From the NCBI GenBank assembly GCA_003164815.1, contig PLUF01000027.1, positions 1,651 through 53,892 of the forward strand: a stretch of DNA of 52,242 bases. Reading direction: 5' to 3'. This document shows positions 16,040 through 25,328 of this stretch, piece after piece. Position numbers and translations under genes: made by a program. Below the pieces are notes generated by a model. That model did not search any database and was not told the DNA's origin. It saw only the letters and a program-made list of their open reading frames with translations. Within the stretch, counting starts at the first letter, position 1. Each line of letters starts with the position of its first letter. The stretch is from Candidatus Gagatemarchaeum stordalenia. GTDB lineage: Archaea > Thermoproteota > Nitrososphaeria > Nitrososphaerales > Gagatemarchaeaceae.

Positions 16040-17101
16040 ATGGACATAGACGAGAAGGTGGAGCTCGTGAAGAGACCCCCCACGGAGGAGGTCGTGACCG
16101 AGGGGGACCTGAGGTCGCTCTTCGAGAGGGAGGCCCACCCGAAGCACTACGTCGGCCTCGAGATCTCGGGGCTGCTCCATCTCGGGTCCCTCATCATACT
16201 TGGGTACAAGGTGAACGACATGATCAAGGCAGGGATGAGGTGCAAGATCTATCTCGCAGACTACCACAGCTACATCAACAACAAGTGGGGAGGCGACTGG
16301 GAGAAGATACGAGAGGTCGCCAAGGGATATTACGCCGACGCGTTCACGTTCTGCTGCCCCGGCGTCGAGATCGAGTACGGCAGCGAGCTCTACCACAACA
16401 ACGACGAGTACTGGCGGGACATGATCCGATTCTCCAAGCAGATCACCCTCGCTAGGGACACCCGCTGCCTTACGATAATGGGGAGGTCGACCAAGGAGAA
16501 GCTCGACGTCGCACAGTACCTCTACCCTCCGATGCAGGCGACCGACATCAAGGCCATGGACCTTGACGTGGTCCACGCCGGCCTCGACCAGAGGAAGGTG
16601 CACATGCTCGCCCGGGAGGTCTTCCCGTCGCTGAAGTGGAAGGTGCCGGTGGCCGTCCACCACCACCTCCTCGCCGGTCTGGCGCAGCCCGGGCAGGCGG
16701 GGCTCGACGAGGACGGAGCCCTCGACAAGACGATATCGTCCAAGATGAGCAAGTCCAAGCCGGACAGCGCCATCTTCATCCACGACAGCCCGGAGGAGAT
16801 AACCAGGAAGACGGGGAAGGCATGGTGCCCAGAGAGGGTCGTCGAGGCGAACCCGGTCCTAGAGTTCACCCGCTACATCGTCTTCCACGAGAGGTCCTCC
16901 TTCACCGTCGAGCGGCCGGAGAAGTACGGCGGGAACGCCACCTACGCCGCCTACGCCGAGCTGGAGAGGGACTACTCGGAGGGGAAGCTGCACCCCACCG
17001 ACCTGAAGAAGTCCGTCTCCCGGGAGCTCGCGGAGATCCTCGCCCCGGTCAGGGACCACTTCAAGGGAAGAGAGATAATCCAGCAAATCCAGGCCGCCTA
17101 G
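16040..17101 (+). CDS. tyrS: Tyrosyl-tRNA synthetase
   Basis: This class I enzyme charges tRNA-Tyr. The HIGH-type motif appears as HLGSLIILG, and the KMSKS loop is SKMSKSKPDSAIF. The archaeal/eukaryotic TyrRS features YLADYHSYINNKWGG and QATDIKAMDLDVVHAGLDQRK are present. At 353 residues it is the compact archaeal form. CCTTAAAT at about 16007-16014 lies 25-32 nt upstream of the ATG. It heads an operon with the aminotransferase (13 bp gap) and the glycosyltransferase. Confidence 0.94.
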   Translation: MDIDEKVELVKRPPTEEVVTEGDLRSLFEREAHPKHYVGLEISGLLHLGSLIILGYKVNDMIKAGMRCKIYLADYHSYINNKWGGDWEKIREVAKGYYADAFTFCCPGVEIEYGSELYHNNDEYWRDMIRFSKQITLARDTRCLTIMGRSTKEKLDVAQYLYPPMQATDIKAMDLDVVHAGLDQRKVHMLAREVFPSLKWKVPVAVHHHLLAGLAQPGQAGLDEDGALDKTISSKMSKSKPDSAIFIHDSPEEITRKTGKAWCPERVVEANPVLEFTRYIVFHERSSFTVERPEKYGGNATYAAYAELERDYSEGKLHPTDLKKSVSRELAEILAPVRDHFKGREIIQQIQAA

Positions 17102-17114
17102 GAGCGACAGAACC

Positions 17115-18224
17115 ATGGGCTTCATACCAATCAACAAGCCGGTCCTCGGCGAGAAGGAGAAGAGGGCCGTGCGGGACGTCCTCGACAGCGGCCTCCTCAC
17201 GGACGCGAGCTTCGAGGGCGGCAAGAACGTCAGGGAGTTCGAGAGGAAGCTCGCGTCCCACATAGGGGCGAAGCACGCCATCGCCGTCAACTCCGGGACC
17301 GCGGCCCTCCAGACCTCGCTGATGGCCTACAACGTCAAGCCCGGCGACGAGGTGATAATCCCCGCCTTCACTTTCGAGGCGACCGCGAACGTCGTGGTTG
17401 CGTGCAACGCGAGACCGGTCTTCGCCGACATCCAGTCGGACTACACGATTGACCCTAGGGACATCAAGAAGAAGATAACCAAGAGGACCAAGGCGATAAT
17501 CCCGGTCCACCTCTACGGCTATTCGGTCGACCTCGACGAGATACGGGAGATAGCGGAGGCCAACTCTGTCAGGGTCATCGAGGACGCGGCCGAGGCACTC
17601 GGCGCCGAGTACAGGGGCGCGCAGATCGGGAGGACGGCCGACTCGGCCTGCTTCAGCCTCTACGCGACGAAGGTGATAACCTCGGGCGAAGGGGGAGCGA
17701 TAACCACGGACGACGACGGCCTCGCCGAGAAGCTCCGGATGATGCGCAACCACGGCATGAAGGAGGGTTACGACACGAGGATCCTCGGATACAACTTCAG
17801 GTTGCCGGAGGTCTCGGCGGCGCTCGCTTCCGTCCAGATGGACAGGCTCCCTGAGTTCATCGCTGCGAGGAGGAGGAACGCAGCGGCCCTCACCGAGTCG
17901 ATCGCCGGGACGAGGGGTGTGAGCATGCGACAGACGAAGACCGACCGGAAGAACATCTGGTACCTCTACACGCTGCAGGTCGAGAAGGCGAGGGACAGGG
18001 TGAACGAGGCCCTCAGGGCGAAGGGCATAGGCTCCGCCGTCTACTGGAAGACGCCGGTGAACAGGATGAAGCTGTACCAGGACATGGGCTACGCAGACGA
18101 GAAGCTACCCCAGGTCTATGACGCCGTCGAGCACGTGCTCTCGCTCCCGGTCCACCCGGAGGTGACCGAGGAGCAGGTAGGCTTCATCGCCAGCGAGCTG
18201 AAGACCGCGCTGAAGTCGGCCTAG
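17115..18224 (+). CDS. DegT/DnrJ/EryC1-family PLP-dependent sugar aminotransferase
   Basis: The 369-residue fold type I enzyme transfers an amino group to a keto-sugar nucleotide, or dehydrates one. Family markers are NSGTAALQTSL (phosphate binding), PAFTFEATANVV, VIEDAAEALGAEYRG with the cofactor-binding Asp, and the Lys of SLYATKVITSGEGG that forms the Schiff base. GYNFRLPEVSAALASVQ is the usual later signature. Its place between TyrRS and a dolichol-phosphate-type glycosyltransferase suggests a role in cell-surface glycan or glycolipid synthesis. The exact sugar is unknown. Confidence 0.88.
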   Translation: MGFIPINKPVLGEKEKRAVRDVLDSGLLTDASFEGGKNVREFERKLASHIGAKHAIAVNSGTAALQTSLMAYNVKPGDEVIIPAFTFEATANVVVACNARPVFADIQSDYTIDPRDIKKKITKRTKAIIPVHLYGYSVDLDEIREIAEANSVRVIEDAAEALGAEYRGAQIGRTADSACFSLYATKVITSGEGGAITTDDDGLAEKLRMMRNHGMKEGYDTRILGYNFRLPEVSAALASVQMDRLPEFIAARRRNAAALTESIAGTRGVSMRQTKTDRKNIWYLYTLQVEKARDRVNEALRAKGIGSAVYWKTPVNRMKLYQDMGYADEKLPQVYDAVEHVLSLPVHPEVTEEQVGFIASELKTALKSA

Positions 18225-18243
18225 GCAGAGAACGGCTAGAGCC

Positions 18244-18984
18244 ATGAGCGTCGTCGTCGTCCTTCCCACGTACAACGAAAAGGAGAACATCGCTCCGCTC
18301 TTTGAGAGGCTGGCGTCGATCAGGCCGGGCCTCGGCGCGGAGCTGCACCTCTTGTTCGTCGACGACGGGAGCCCGGACGGCACCGCCGCGGAGATCTCAA
18401 GGCTCGTGAAGCAGTACGACTACGTGCACCTCCTCGAGAGGGAGGGGAAGATGGGGCTCGGGACCGCATACATCGACGGGTTCCGCCTCGCCATCGAGAC
18501 CATCCATCCGACGGTCTTCGTCCAGATGGACTCGGACCTGCAGCACCCGCCCGAGAAGGTAAAGCCTCTGGTGGACGCCATCGATGGAGGGGCCGACGTC
18601 GCGGTCGGATCGAGGTACATCGCGGGAGGGAGCTTCGAGGGTCTCAAGGGGAGCAGGAAGATGGTGAGCAGGGGAGCGAACTGGCTGGCCAGGACAGTCC
18701 TGGGCCTCTCCATCCACGACACCACGACCGGTTTCAAGGCCCTCGACCGCAGGGCAGTGGACGCCATACTGGGGGTGAAGCTCCACTCCTCGGGGTTCAT
18801 CTTCCAGGTCGAGTCCCTCTACGTCTTCAAGCAGAACGGTCTCAGGATGGTGGAGGTGCCGTTCGTCTTCGAACTCAGGGAGCGGGGGACCTCGAAGATG
18901 TCCGAGAAGGAGGCGTGGGAGTTCTTCCGCAGCGTCCTCGCAATGAGGTTCAGGGACTACCGAGAGCCGGGCGCGAAGGCCTGA
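18244..18984 (+). CDS. Family 2 glycosyltransferase, dolichol-phosphate mannosyltransferase-like
   Basis: The GT-A enzyme transfers a hexose from a nucleotide sugar to a polyprenol phosphate. It shows VVLPTYNEKENI at the start, LLFVDDGSPDGTA (nucleotide binding), QMDSDLQHPPEKV (the metal-binding Asp-x-Asp) and the DPM1-type end TTTGFKALDRRAV and PFVFELRERGTSKM. The 246 residues have no membrane helices, so it is the single-domain DPM1 type. It follows the aminotransferase by 19 bp and is probably co-transcribed. The product may feed N-glycosylation of surface proteins such as the sequon-rich propeller; that link is inference. Confidence 0.9.
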   Translation: MSVVVVLPTYNEKENIAPLFERLASIRPGLGAELHLLFVDDGSPDGTAAEISRLVKQYDYVHLLEREGKMGLGTAYIDGFRLAIETIHPTVFVQMDSDLQHPPEKVKPLVDAIDGGADVAVGSRYIAGGSFEGLKGSRKMVSRGANWLARTVLGLSIHDTTTGFKALDRRAVDAILGVKLHSSGFIFQVESLYVFKQNGLRMVEVPFVFELRERGTSKMSEKEAWEFFRSVLAMRFRDYREPGAKA

Positions 18985-18988
18985 GCGG

Positions 18989-19240
18989 TCAGGCGGTCTT
19001 GGTCTCGGGGGCAGGGGCCGCGGGCGCCGGCTGAGGCGCCTCTGCTATCGGCTCCGGGGGAGGCGTCGTCGCCATCGTCCACCCTATCCAGGCGAGGATC
19101 CCGAGGAGGATCACCACCGCGAGGAACGCGGTGACCTCCAAAGTGATTCGCGAGTAGAAGTAGAGGAGAAGGCCGTAGACTATTATGCCGAGAATGCTTC
19201 CTCCGAGTATCGCACCGCCGAGAGCCCTGTCGTTAGCCAT
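18989..19240 (-). CDS. Small two-helix membrane protein with Pro/Ala tail
   Basis: The 83-residue protein begins MANDRALGGAILGG at the ATG at 19240. It has two hydrophobic segments (about 8-29 and 34-54) and a Pro/Ala-rich tail ending APETKTA. I prefer this start over an upstream one at 19318 because TTAAAT at about 19270-19277 lies about 30-37 nt before it. No family recognised. Confidence 0.55.
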   Translation of the reverse strand: MANDRALGGAILGGSILGIIVYGLLLYFYSRITLEVTAFLAVVILLGILAWIGWTMATTPPPEPIAEAPQPAPAAPAPETKTA

Positions 19241-19356
19241 ATTGTCAGGCGAAGTCCCCTGCGAGTCGGATTTAACATTTTGTCCCGCCCAGGTTTGGGG
19301 GTCGCGGGCGGACAGCAAGACAGAAATAGAAGGGTGACGAGGACGTTCCTGAAAAC

Positions 19357-19539
19357 ATGTCCGGTACAGCAGAAGAACAGGTCAAGGTCTTCCAGAGCTC
19401 GATATACGAGTGCGTCAGATGCGGGACCAAGACAAGTCAGGAGGAGCTCAGCAACCTCCCAGAAGTGAAGTGCATCTGCGGCTACAGAGTCTTCCGCAAG
19501 GTAAGACCGAGCGTCGTGAAGCAGATAAAGGCAGTCTGA
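19357..19539 (+). CDS. rpo12: RNA polymerase subunit Rpo12 (RpoP)
   Basis: This 60-residue subunit anchors the archaeal RNA polymerase assembly platform and is the counterpart of eukaryotic Rpb12. It has the zinc-binding YECVRCGTK, the ELSNLPEVKCICGYRVF segment and the C-terminal KVRPSVVKQIKAV, which match the family closely. The third and fourth cysteines are in CIC rather than the commoner CPYC. It stands as a short single gene before GlyRS. Confidence 0.9.
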   Translation: MSGTAEEQVKVFQSSIYECVRCGTKTSQEELSNLPEVKCICGYRVFRKVRPSVVKQIKAV

Positions 19540-19639
19540 GGCCTGGCGCCGGCCCGTCCCGCGTAATGAAGGGCCGGGACGCCCGTGGGAATCGAAGAAG
19601 AGATTTAAGACGACCACCTAGGGCTTTTTCCCGTAGCAC

Positions 19640-21139
19640 TTGTCCGATATCGTGAAGCCATCCGGCAGCAGCACCCCGTCCTCGCCCAAGCCCGCGACCT
19701 ACGAGGAGGTCATGAACCTCGCCGCCCGGCGAGGGTACTTCTTCAGGTCCGCAGACTCGTACCCGAACGTCCCGGCCGGCTTCTGGGACTACGGCCCGCT
19801 GGGGGTGCTCTTCAGGAACAGGTACGTCGACCTCTGGAGGAGGCGGCTCGTCAAGGCGGACGAGATGGTGGAGATAGACACGGCCCAGATCCTCCCCAGG
19901 GCGGTCTTCGTCGCGTCGGGGCACGTGGCGAGCTTCAGCGACCCGATAGTCGAGTGCTCCAACTGCCACGCGATATACAGGACCGACAAGCTAATCGAGG
20001 AGAAGACCAAGCACCCGGTCCCGGAGGGTCTCCAGGACGCGGAGTTCGACTCGCTCCTAGCCGAGAACGGGATTGTCTGCAGCAACTGCAAGAAGGCGTT
20101 GAACGGGACGAGGCGGTTCAACATGATGTTCAGGGTCGGGATAGGGCCGCTGGGAGAGGAGGCCTACCTCCGCCCGGAGACGTGCCAGGGGATATTCGTC
20201 GACGCGCCCTTCCTCTTCAAGACGCAGCGCATCAAGCTGCCGAAGGGGTTCGCGCAGCTCGGGAAGAGCTTCCGGAACGAGATCGCGCCGCGCCAGGGGA
20301 TTCTGAGGCAGCGCGAGTTCTACCAGGCCGAAATCGAGGTACTATTCAACCCTGCGAGGGTCGACCTCCCGAAGTTCGACGTGGCGCTCGGCTATTCTCT
20401 CAACATCGCCGAGGGCGAGTCGGAGCACGTCCCCGTGAAGGTCTCCGATGCCATAGCCGCCGGGAAGATCCCGAACAAGCTGATCGGCTACTACCTCTAC
20501 CTGATCCAGAGCTTCTACGAGAGCGCCGGGCTCCCGAGCTCGGGGATAAGGTTCAGGAAGCTGGGCGACAAGGAGAAGGCCTTCTACTCGGCGGTCGCCT
20601 TCGACCTCGAGGTGAAGACGTCCGTGGGCTGGCTGGAGCTGGTCGCCTGCAACTACCGGACCGACTACGACTTCAAGCGCCACGCAGAGGTGAGCAAGAG
20701 CGATTACTCCGTGGAGGACGAAGGCGCCAAGGTCGTGCCCCACGTCTTCGAGCTCTCGATGGGGATCGACAGGTCCCTCTACGCCCTCATGGAGAGCGCA
20801 TACAGGGTCGAGGAGGCGAGGACATACCTCGCGCTGAGATCCGGGCTGGCGCCGCTCCAGGTCGGGGTCTTCCCGCTGGTCTCGAAGGACGGCCTCCCCG
20901 AGAAGGCCTCCGAGATATACGCCGGGCTCCGCGTCGAGCTGGACGCCACCTACGACGAAGGCGGGTCGATCGGGAGGAGGTACGCGCGCTCGGACGAGGC
21001 AGGCATCCCCTTCTGCGTGACGGTCGACCGCGAGACGCTGGAACAGGGCACGGTAACGGTCAGGGTCAGGGACTCCAAGCAGCAGGAGAAGGTGAAGGTC
21101 GCCGAGCTCTCGGGCTGGCTGAAGTCGCGCCTGGTCTAG
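19640..21139 (+). CDS. glyS: Glycyl-tRNA synthetase (archaeal/eukaryotic alpha2 type)
   Basis: This class II enzyme charges tRNA-Gly. YPNVPAGFWDYGPLGV at the N-terminus, FNMMF with RPETCQGIFV (motif 2 region), GKSFRNEIAPRQGILRQREF and the motif 3 part FELSMGIDRSLYALM are diagnostic. Two Cys pairs (VECSNCH and VCSNCKKAL) form a zinc site. The anticodon domain is at the C-terminus. The 499-residue length fits. The TTG start at 19640 is supported by GATTTAAG at 19602-19609. CTAG at 21136-21139 is the shared stop with the convergent DUF92 gene. Confidence 0.95.
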   Translation: MSDIVKPSGSSTPSSPKPATYEEVMNLAARRGYFFRSADSYPNVPAGFWDYGPLGVLFRNRYVDLWRRRLVKADEMVEIDTAQILPRAVFVASGHVASFSDPIVECSNCHAIYRTDKLIEEKTKHPVPEGLQDAEFDSLLAENGIVCSNCKKALNGTRRFNMMFRVGIGPLGEEAYLRPETCQGIFVDAPFLFKTQRIKLPKGFAQLGKSFRNEIAPRQGILRQREFYQAEIEVLFNPARVDLPKFDVALGYSLNIAEGESEHVPVKVSDAIAAGKIPNKLIGYYLYLIQSFYESAGLPSSGIRFRKLGDKEKAFYSAVAFDLEVKTSVGWLELVACNYRTDYDFKRHAEVSKSDYSVEDEGAKVVPHVFELSMGIDRSLYALMESAYRVEEARTYLALRSGLAPLQVGVFPLVSKDGLPEKASEIYAGLRVELDATYDEGGSIGRRYARSDEAGIPFCVTVDRETLEQGTVTVRVRDSKQQEKVKVAELSGWLKSRLV

Positions 21140-21954
21140 AAGAGAAGCGCGAACAGCGTCAGCGACGCGGCCGCCCCTGCGATCGTGGCTATCAGGTTCA
21201 CGATGTTGTTGTCGATGCGAGAGAGGCCCGACTGCCGTCTAGTCTGCTCGTTGCAGTGCATGAAATGCTCCGTGGGCTTCCCGCAGACGACGCAGACGGC
21301 CTTCCGCTGGAGGGTCGCCCCCACCACGCTGTCGGCGACCGACCCGACGGCCCCTCCCGTGATCGCGACGAGGACTATCTCGGCCGGGAACGCCCCGCCT
21401 ACTACGCCGACCAGAGTGGCTACGGTCCCGATGGCCGCCGAGGCCAGCAGCGTCCCGAGGAAGCCGAGGGCTGTGACGCCGCCCGACATCCCGGGAGAGA
21501 CCCGGACACTCGGATGTGTTATCAGCCGTGGGTCCGATTTGCTGAGCAGGCCGAGCTCGGTAGCGACCGTGTCCGAAGCCGCCGCGGACATCGCACCAAC
21601 GAAGAGAACCGCGAAGACAGACCCCCCGAAGACGAGCTCGGTGAGCCCGAAGACCGCCGCGAGGCCGCCGTTGGCCACTATATTGGGCCAGTTCCTGGCC
21701 CCGCCCTTCTCCTGGGCGCTCCCGATGCTCTTCTTGTATTCGTACTTGAACCAGGTGAAGCCGACGCCGAGGATGAAGAAGGACGCGATTATCAGGAACC
21801 ACTGCCACCCGCCTCCGAGGAAGACCGCATAGCCCACGGCCACGCTCGCGAGGAAGCCCCCCCTGTCGAGCGCCTTCGCCCGTATTGCCACGAGTGCGAA
21901 GACGATGACTATCAGGAGCTCTCCCAGAGCCAGCAGGAGATCCGCCGGGAGCAA
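21136..21954 (-). CDS. DUF92/TMEM19-family integral membrane protein
   Basis: The 272-residue protein has about six membrane segments. Family markers are GAMSAAASDTVATELG, SPGMSGGVTALGFLGTLLAS and the end VGSVADSVVGATLQRK, all typical of DUF92 (a family that includes plant VTE6, a phytyl-phosphate kinase). In archaea a role in isoprenoid alcohol phosphate metabolism is possible but unproved. A small Cys motif (CVVCGK) follows the core. The start is TTG at 21954, and TATA-like TTTTAGAG on the minus strand near 21983-21992 supports it. Confidence 0.8.
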   Translation of the reverse strand: MLPADLLLALGELLIVIVFALVAIRAKALDRGGFLASVAVGYAVFLGGGWQWFLIIASFFILGVGFTWFKYEYKKSIGSAQEKGGARNWPNIVANGGLAAVFGLTELVFGGSVFAVLFVGAMSAAASDTVATELGLLSKSDPRLITHPSVRVSPGMSGGVTALGFLGTLLASAAIGTVATLVGVVGGAFPAEIVLVAITGGAVGSVADSVVGATLQRKAVCVVCGKPTEHFMHCNEQTRRQSGLSRIDNNIVNLIATIAGAAASLTLFALLF

Positions 21955-22045
21955 TGCAGTCAGAGCGGCGTGACTTAGATGTCTCTAAAAGGCTTCCCAG
22001 AGGCGATGCGATGGGTCGCGAACCAACCCGCGGCATCCCCGAGGG

Positions 22046-22744
22046 CTACCCCTGTTCGGTGAGCGTCCTCAGCGAGGTGATGATCTCGTCCTCGTTCGCC
22101 GCGTTGGAGAGAGCGAAGATCAGACCCTCCTTCTTGGCGAGCTCGATGGCGAGGGGGTCGGTCTGGGTAGGGCCGTGGATGATCACCATCCTGGGCTTGA
22201 GCTGGGAGACCCTGACGGCGACGAGGGGGCTCCTGCCCGCGCCGACCTTGGTGAAGATTATCGCCCTCTCGGTCGTGGCACCGAATATCCTGTAGAAGTC
22301 GTAGCCCGAGAGTGCGTAGATCGTCTTGATGCTGTCGACCACCGTGTAGCCGTAGAGGCTGGTGCGGGACGGATCGCCTGAGAGGACGGTCCCTTTGACC
22401 GCGCTCAGGAGCGCGCTGGCGGTTATCGGGTGGGTGAACTCACTAATCGCCAAGATCGCGGATGACTTCTCGGGTGTGAGGAGCCTGGATGCCACCCTGC
22501 CCTGGGCTTCGTCGAGGGCGACGAGCGCCTCGATGTACTTCCTGATGAACAAGACCCCGGGCGATGGCCGTCTGCCGCTCTCATAGTCGCTGAGGACCGA
22601 GGGCGAGAGCTTGAGCGCTCGCGCCAGCTGGACCTGCTTGACCGAAAGCTTCTCGCGCCAGACCCGGAGGGCCCTTCCAGGGTCCGGACTAGCGACTACT
22701 TCGCCGGCGATCTTAATCAGGGATTCCTGGCGGCTCGATTCCAA
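22046..22744 (-). CDS. XRE-type HTH transcriptional regulator with unknown C-terminal domain
   Basis: Residues 20-70 form a Cro/C1-type helix-turn-helix (KLSVKQVQLARALKLSPSVL, then SDYESGRRPSPGVLFIRKYI). The C-terminal 140 residues look like an alpha/beta domain (LYGYTVVDSIKTIYALSGYD, IFGATTERAIIFTKVG, PRMVIIHGP) found in an archaeal regulator group (COG1709-like, from memory). The C-terminal part may sense a small molecule; no ligand is evident. The TTG start at 22744 is backed by a TATA box at 22769-22780. It lies downstream of herA but has its own promoter. Confidence 0.75.
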   Translation of the reverse strand: MESSRQESLIKIAGEVVASPDPGRALRVWREKLSVKQVQLARALKLSPSVLSDYESGRRPSPGVLFIRKYIEALVALDEAQGRVASRLLTPEKSSAILAISEFTHPITASALLSAVKGTVLSGDPSRTSLYGYTVVDSIKTIYALSGYDFYRIFGATTERAIIFTKVGAGRSPLVAVRVSQLKPRMVIIHGPTQTDPLAIELAKKEGLIFALSNAANEDEIITSLRTLTEQG

Positions 22745-22862
22745 CGTACCTGTTGTTTAGCGAATGTGCTTTAAACATTTGCCGAACTCCTCCCGAGGCC
22801 GCAACCGAAGGCAGGTCTAGCGTCCATGGAGGGGGTCGGCCTGCGAGATACTCCGTGGGCGT

Positions 22863-24326
22863 TCACCTGGTGAGGCTCGGCACCCTCAGGCCGTCGAAGA
22901 AGCGCCGGGTTATCCCGCTCGGAGGGGCGTCGAACTCGTCGACGGTCACCACGACGGGGAGGTTGTTGACCGCGTGACCAAGGACCAGGCACATGTGGGG
23001 CGGGAGGGTCCTGACTATCGACTTCACGGTGTCCGTGTCGACCATCGAGGCCTGCGCGACCAGGTTCAGGTCAGCCTCGCTCGAGAAGTTGTAGAGGAAG
23101 ATGTTGTCGGCCTGCCTGTAGATCTCCTGCTTGATGGCGTCGGGCTGGTTGGTCACGAAGGTCGTGAAGACCCCGAAGTGCCTCATCCTGGTTATCAGGT
23201 CCTCCCAGTATGTCTCGCGCAGGTAGAGGTGGGCCTCCTCGGAGAGGAGGAAGACCGGCGGGATGGCCTTCTGCTCAAGGAGCTCGACAAGCTTCGAGAG
23301 GATGAGCTCGACGGTCATCTTCCTGTTGAGGGGGGAGACCCTGCTGAGGGAGATCACGAGCGCGCCGCCCTCCGGGTGCGAGGCGAAGAACTCGTCGAGC
23401 CGGAACGCAGACTCCGAGTCGGTGAACAGCCCGGAGTTGGAGAGAGTGTAGTACCGAGCGTTGAGGGCGTCGCGGACGAACTCGTTGCACCTCCACTGCT
23501 GGATGTAGGCCCCGAACGACTCCATCGACAGCTCGTGCTTCGCCTCCATCCCTTCCCAGATTCTCATGAACTCCCGCAGCGTCGTCCCGGGCATCTCGAG
23601 CGAGTGCTGGAGGAGCGAGGTCACGGCGCGGATCCCCGCGCCTTCCAGGCTGAACTTGAGGTCCCTCGCGGGCTTTCTCACTACGACCCTGTCCGCCACC
23701 CCCGTCTTCGTCCCGTCGGCGGTGAGGCCGATGGTCCCGTACTCGTCGTTGAGGTCGAATATCACGCAGAAGGCGCCGTGCTCGAGGAGACCCCTGACCA
23801 ACATCTTGGCGAGGTGGGACTTGCCGGACTCCTTCCTCCCCGTGATGATGGTTATCCTTCCGTCGAGGGCCTCGGCAGTCACTGAGAAGGAGGACGCCCT
23901 GCCCGATTTGCCTATCTTGATCTTCCGCAGGCCCCGGTTGCCCGCCGAATCGAGGATATCGTTCACGTTTTGCCTCGTTATCTTCGAGGTGGTCCTGGAC
24001 GGTATCCAGTCGATCCGGGGGCTGTGCCGGCCGTGTTCCACGCTTCCTCTCGCCTTGCACTGCAGGAGCCTCATGTCGCGTATCTCCCTGGAGATCCCCC
24101 CCACGTCGGCCGGGTCCTCGGTCACTCCCTGCACCGACGAGAGGAGTACCTCTTCGCGCGCGACCTCCTCCATTATGCCGTCTACATCCAGGTAGTTCTC
24201 GTCGATTACCTGGAGGACAAGGCTCCTGTCCTTCTCAGTGACCATAAGATAATCCCCGATCCTCACGTCCTCGTTCTGGGAGGCGACGATGAGGATGTTG
24301 GGACCTTCCTTCTTGAGTATCCTCAA
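22863..24326 (-). CDS. herA: HerA-type DNA translocase/helicase ATPase
   Basis: This hexameric FtsK/HerA-clade ATPase works with NurA in resecting DNA ends during recombination repair. Residues 1-60 form a HAS-barrel-like N-terminus. Walker A is GRKESGKS (163-170), Walker B is PVFLLSEEAHLYL (about 355), and a later VTNQPDAIKQEIYRQADNIF fits the HerA sensor region. The 487-residue length is typical. The start codon is TTG at 24326, only 6 bp after the nurA stop, so the two form an operon read from the nurA promoter. Confidence 0.9.
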   Translation of the reverse strand: MRILKKEGPNILIVASQNEDVRIGDYLMVTEKDRSLVLQVIDENYLDVDGIMEEVAREEVLLSSVQGVTEDPADVGGISREIRDMRLLQCKARGSVEHGRHSPRIDWIPSRTTSKITRQNVNDILDSAGNRGLRKIKIGKSGRASSFSVTAEALDGRITIITGRKESGKSHLAKMLVRGLLEHGAFCVIFDLNDEYGTIGLTADGTKTGVADRVVVRKPARDLKFSLEGAGIRAVTSLLQHSLEMPGTTLREFMRIWEGMEAKHELSMESFGAYIQQWRCNEFVRDALNARYYTLSNSGLFTDSESAFRLDEFFASHPEGGALVISLSRVSPLNRKMTVELILSKLVELLEQKAIPPVFLLSEEAHLYLRETYWEDLITRMRHFGVFTTFVTNQPDAIKQEIYRQADNIFLYNFSSEADLNLVAQASMVDTDTVKSIVRTLPPHMCLVLGHAVNNLPVVVTVDEFDAPPSGITRRFFDGLRVPSLTR

Positions 24327-24332
24327 CCCAAT

Positions 24333-25328
24333 TCACCCTGAGTTGCTCAGGCCGCCGAGCGTGAGGCGCCGGAGTCCGAAAGACCTCAGGTGCTTCAGCG
24401 AGTACCTGTCGGTGATGTACGCCTTGAGCGCCATGTCCTCCGACCGGGCGAATACGGAGAGATGGTGAGCGACCCTCAACGACTCGGGGTATCCGACCGT
24501 GAAGGAGTCGTTGGAGAGGATCGAGCCGAGCACCTCGGGGATCCGACCTCGGCTCCGAGCGAGGTCCAGCCTGAAGACAAGGCCGTCACGGGAGAACTTC
24601 GCTAGGAGGGTGTGTATGGGAGCGTCCTCCACGGTCGAGTACGAAGGCCCCGCAGTCCTCGAGACCACCGCTGAGAGCCTGTTCGATGAGATCATCGCGC
24701 TGGACTTGGAGAACCCGACCAGCGAGGAACCCGAATCGTCGCTCCTGAACAGCGACTCTGGGTACGAGTCAAGGGGATGCTTGAGGGAGCCGTCGGCCAT
24801 GACGAGCATCCTCCCTGGGAACGAGAGCAGAGAGGCGAGGATCTTCTTCTCGACGGTGTTCCTGATAATCCTCTCCGCTATCAGGTGGTCCGAGAGTGCG
24901 ACCCTGAGCTCGTATCCCTCAAGCCTCGTCGGGAGGCCCAGTGAGCCGCTAGGAGAGAGGTGCACGACGATCGGTCCTACCCTGAAGTAACCCTGGACGG
25001 AACCCTGGGAGGCGAAGCAGACCGCGGCGCGCACCGCGTAGACCGCCCCGTCGGAGGTCTCGCCGAGGAGTATGCAAGACGAATCGGTCGAGGCGATGGT
25101 GATGGTCTCGGTCGAAGGCACTATGGGGAGCGCCTCTCCCTCGCCCGAGCCCTCCCAGTCCTCGAACGGATACGAGTCCTTCCCGTCCTTGTTGAATATG
25201 AAGCGCCTCCCGACGAGCCGCTCGTGTATCACTTCGGCCGACGTGTGGAACTGCTCCCTGAACTCGCCCGCGAGCACGCTCAGGGCGTCCATGCTGACCA
25301 CGGTTGCGACCTTCAGTTGAGTGTTCAT
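24333..25328 (-). CDS. nurA: NurA-domain 5'-3' nuclease
   Basis: NurA is the nuclease partner of HerA in DNA-end resection. The RNase H-like core is visible as ITIASTDSSC, where Asp begins the metal site, followed by an AVRAAVCFASQG strand, and as RMLVMADGSL, with the second Asp. A C-terminal domain rich in basic residues follows. I place the start at ATG 25328 because a TATA-like TTATTAATC (25356-25366) predicts transcription starting near 25335. In-frame ATGs at 25340 and 25349 are possible alternatives. The chosen start overlaps a perfect palindrome, ATGTTGCGCAACAT. Confidence 0.85.
   Translation of the reverse strand: MNTQLKVATVVSMDALSVLAGEFREQFHTSAEVIHERLVGRRFIFNKDGKDSYPFEDWEGSGEGEALPIVPSTETITIASTDSSCILLGETSDGAVYAVRAAVCFASQGSVQGYFRVGPIVVHLSPSGSLGLPTRLEGYELRVALSDHLIAERIIRNTVEKKILASLLSFPGRMLVMADGSLKHPLDSYPESLFRSDDSGSSLVGFSKSSAMISSNRLSAVVSRTAGPSYSTVEDAPIHTLLAKFSRDGLVFRLDLARSRGRIPEVLGSILSNDSFTVGYPESLRVAHHLSVFARSEDMALKAYITDRYSLKHLRSFGLRRLTLGGLSNSG

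Noticed and set aside
19954-21978. 674-residue plus-strand frame across glyS and the DUF92 gene
   Set aside because: It is out of frame with two well-supported genes and is dominated by Arg/Gly/Pro low-complexity sequence.
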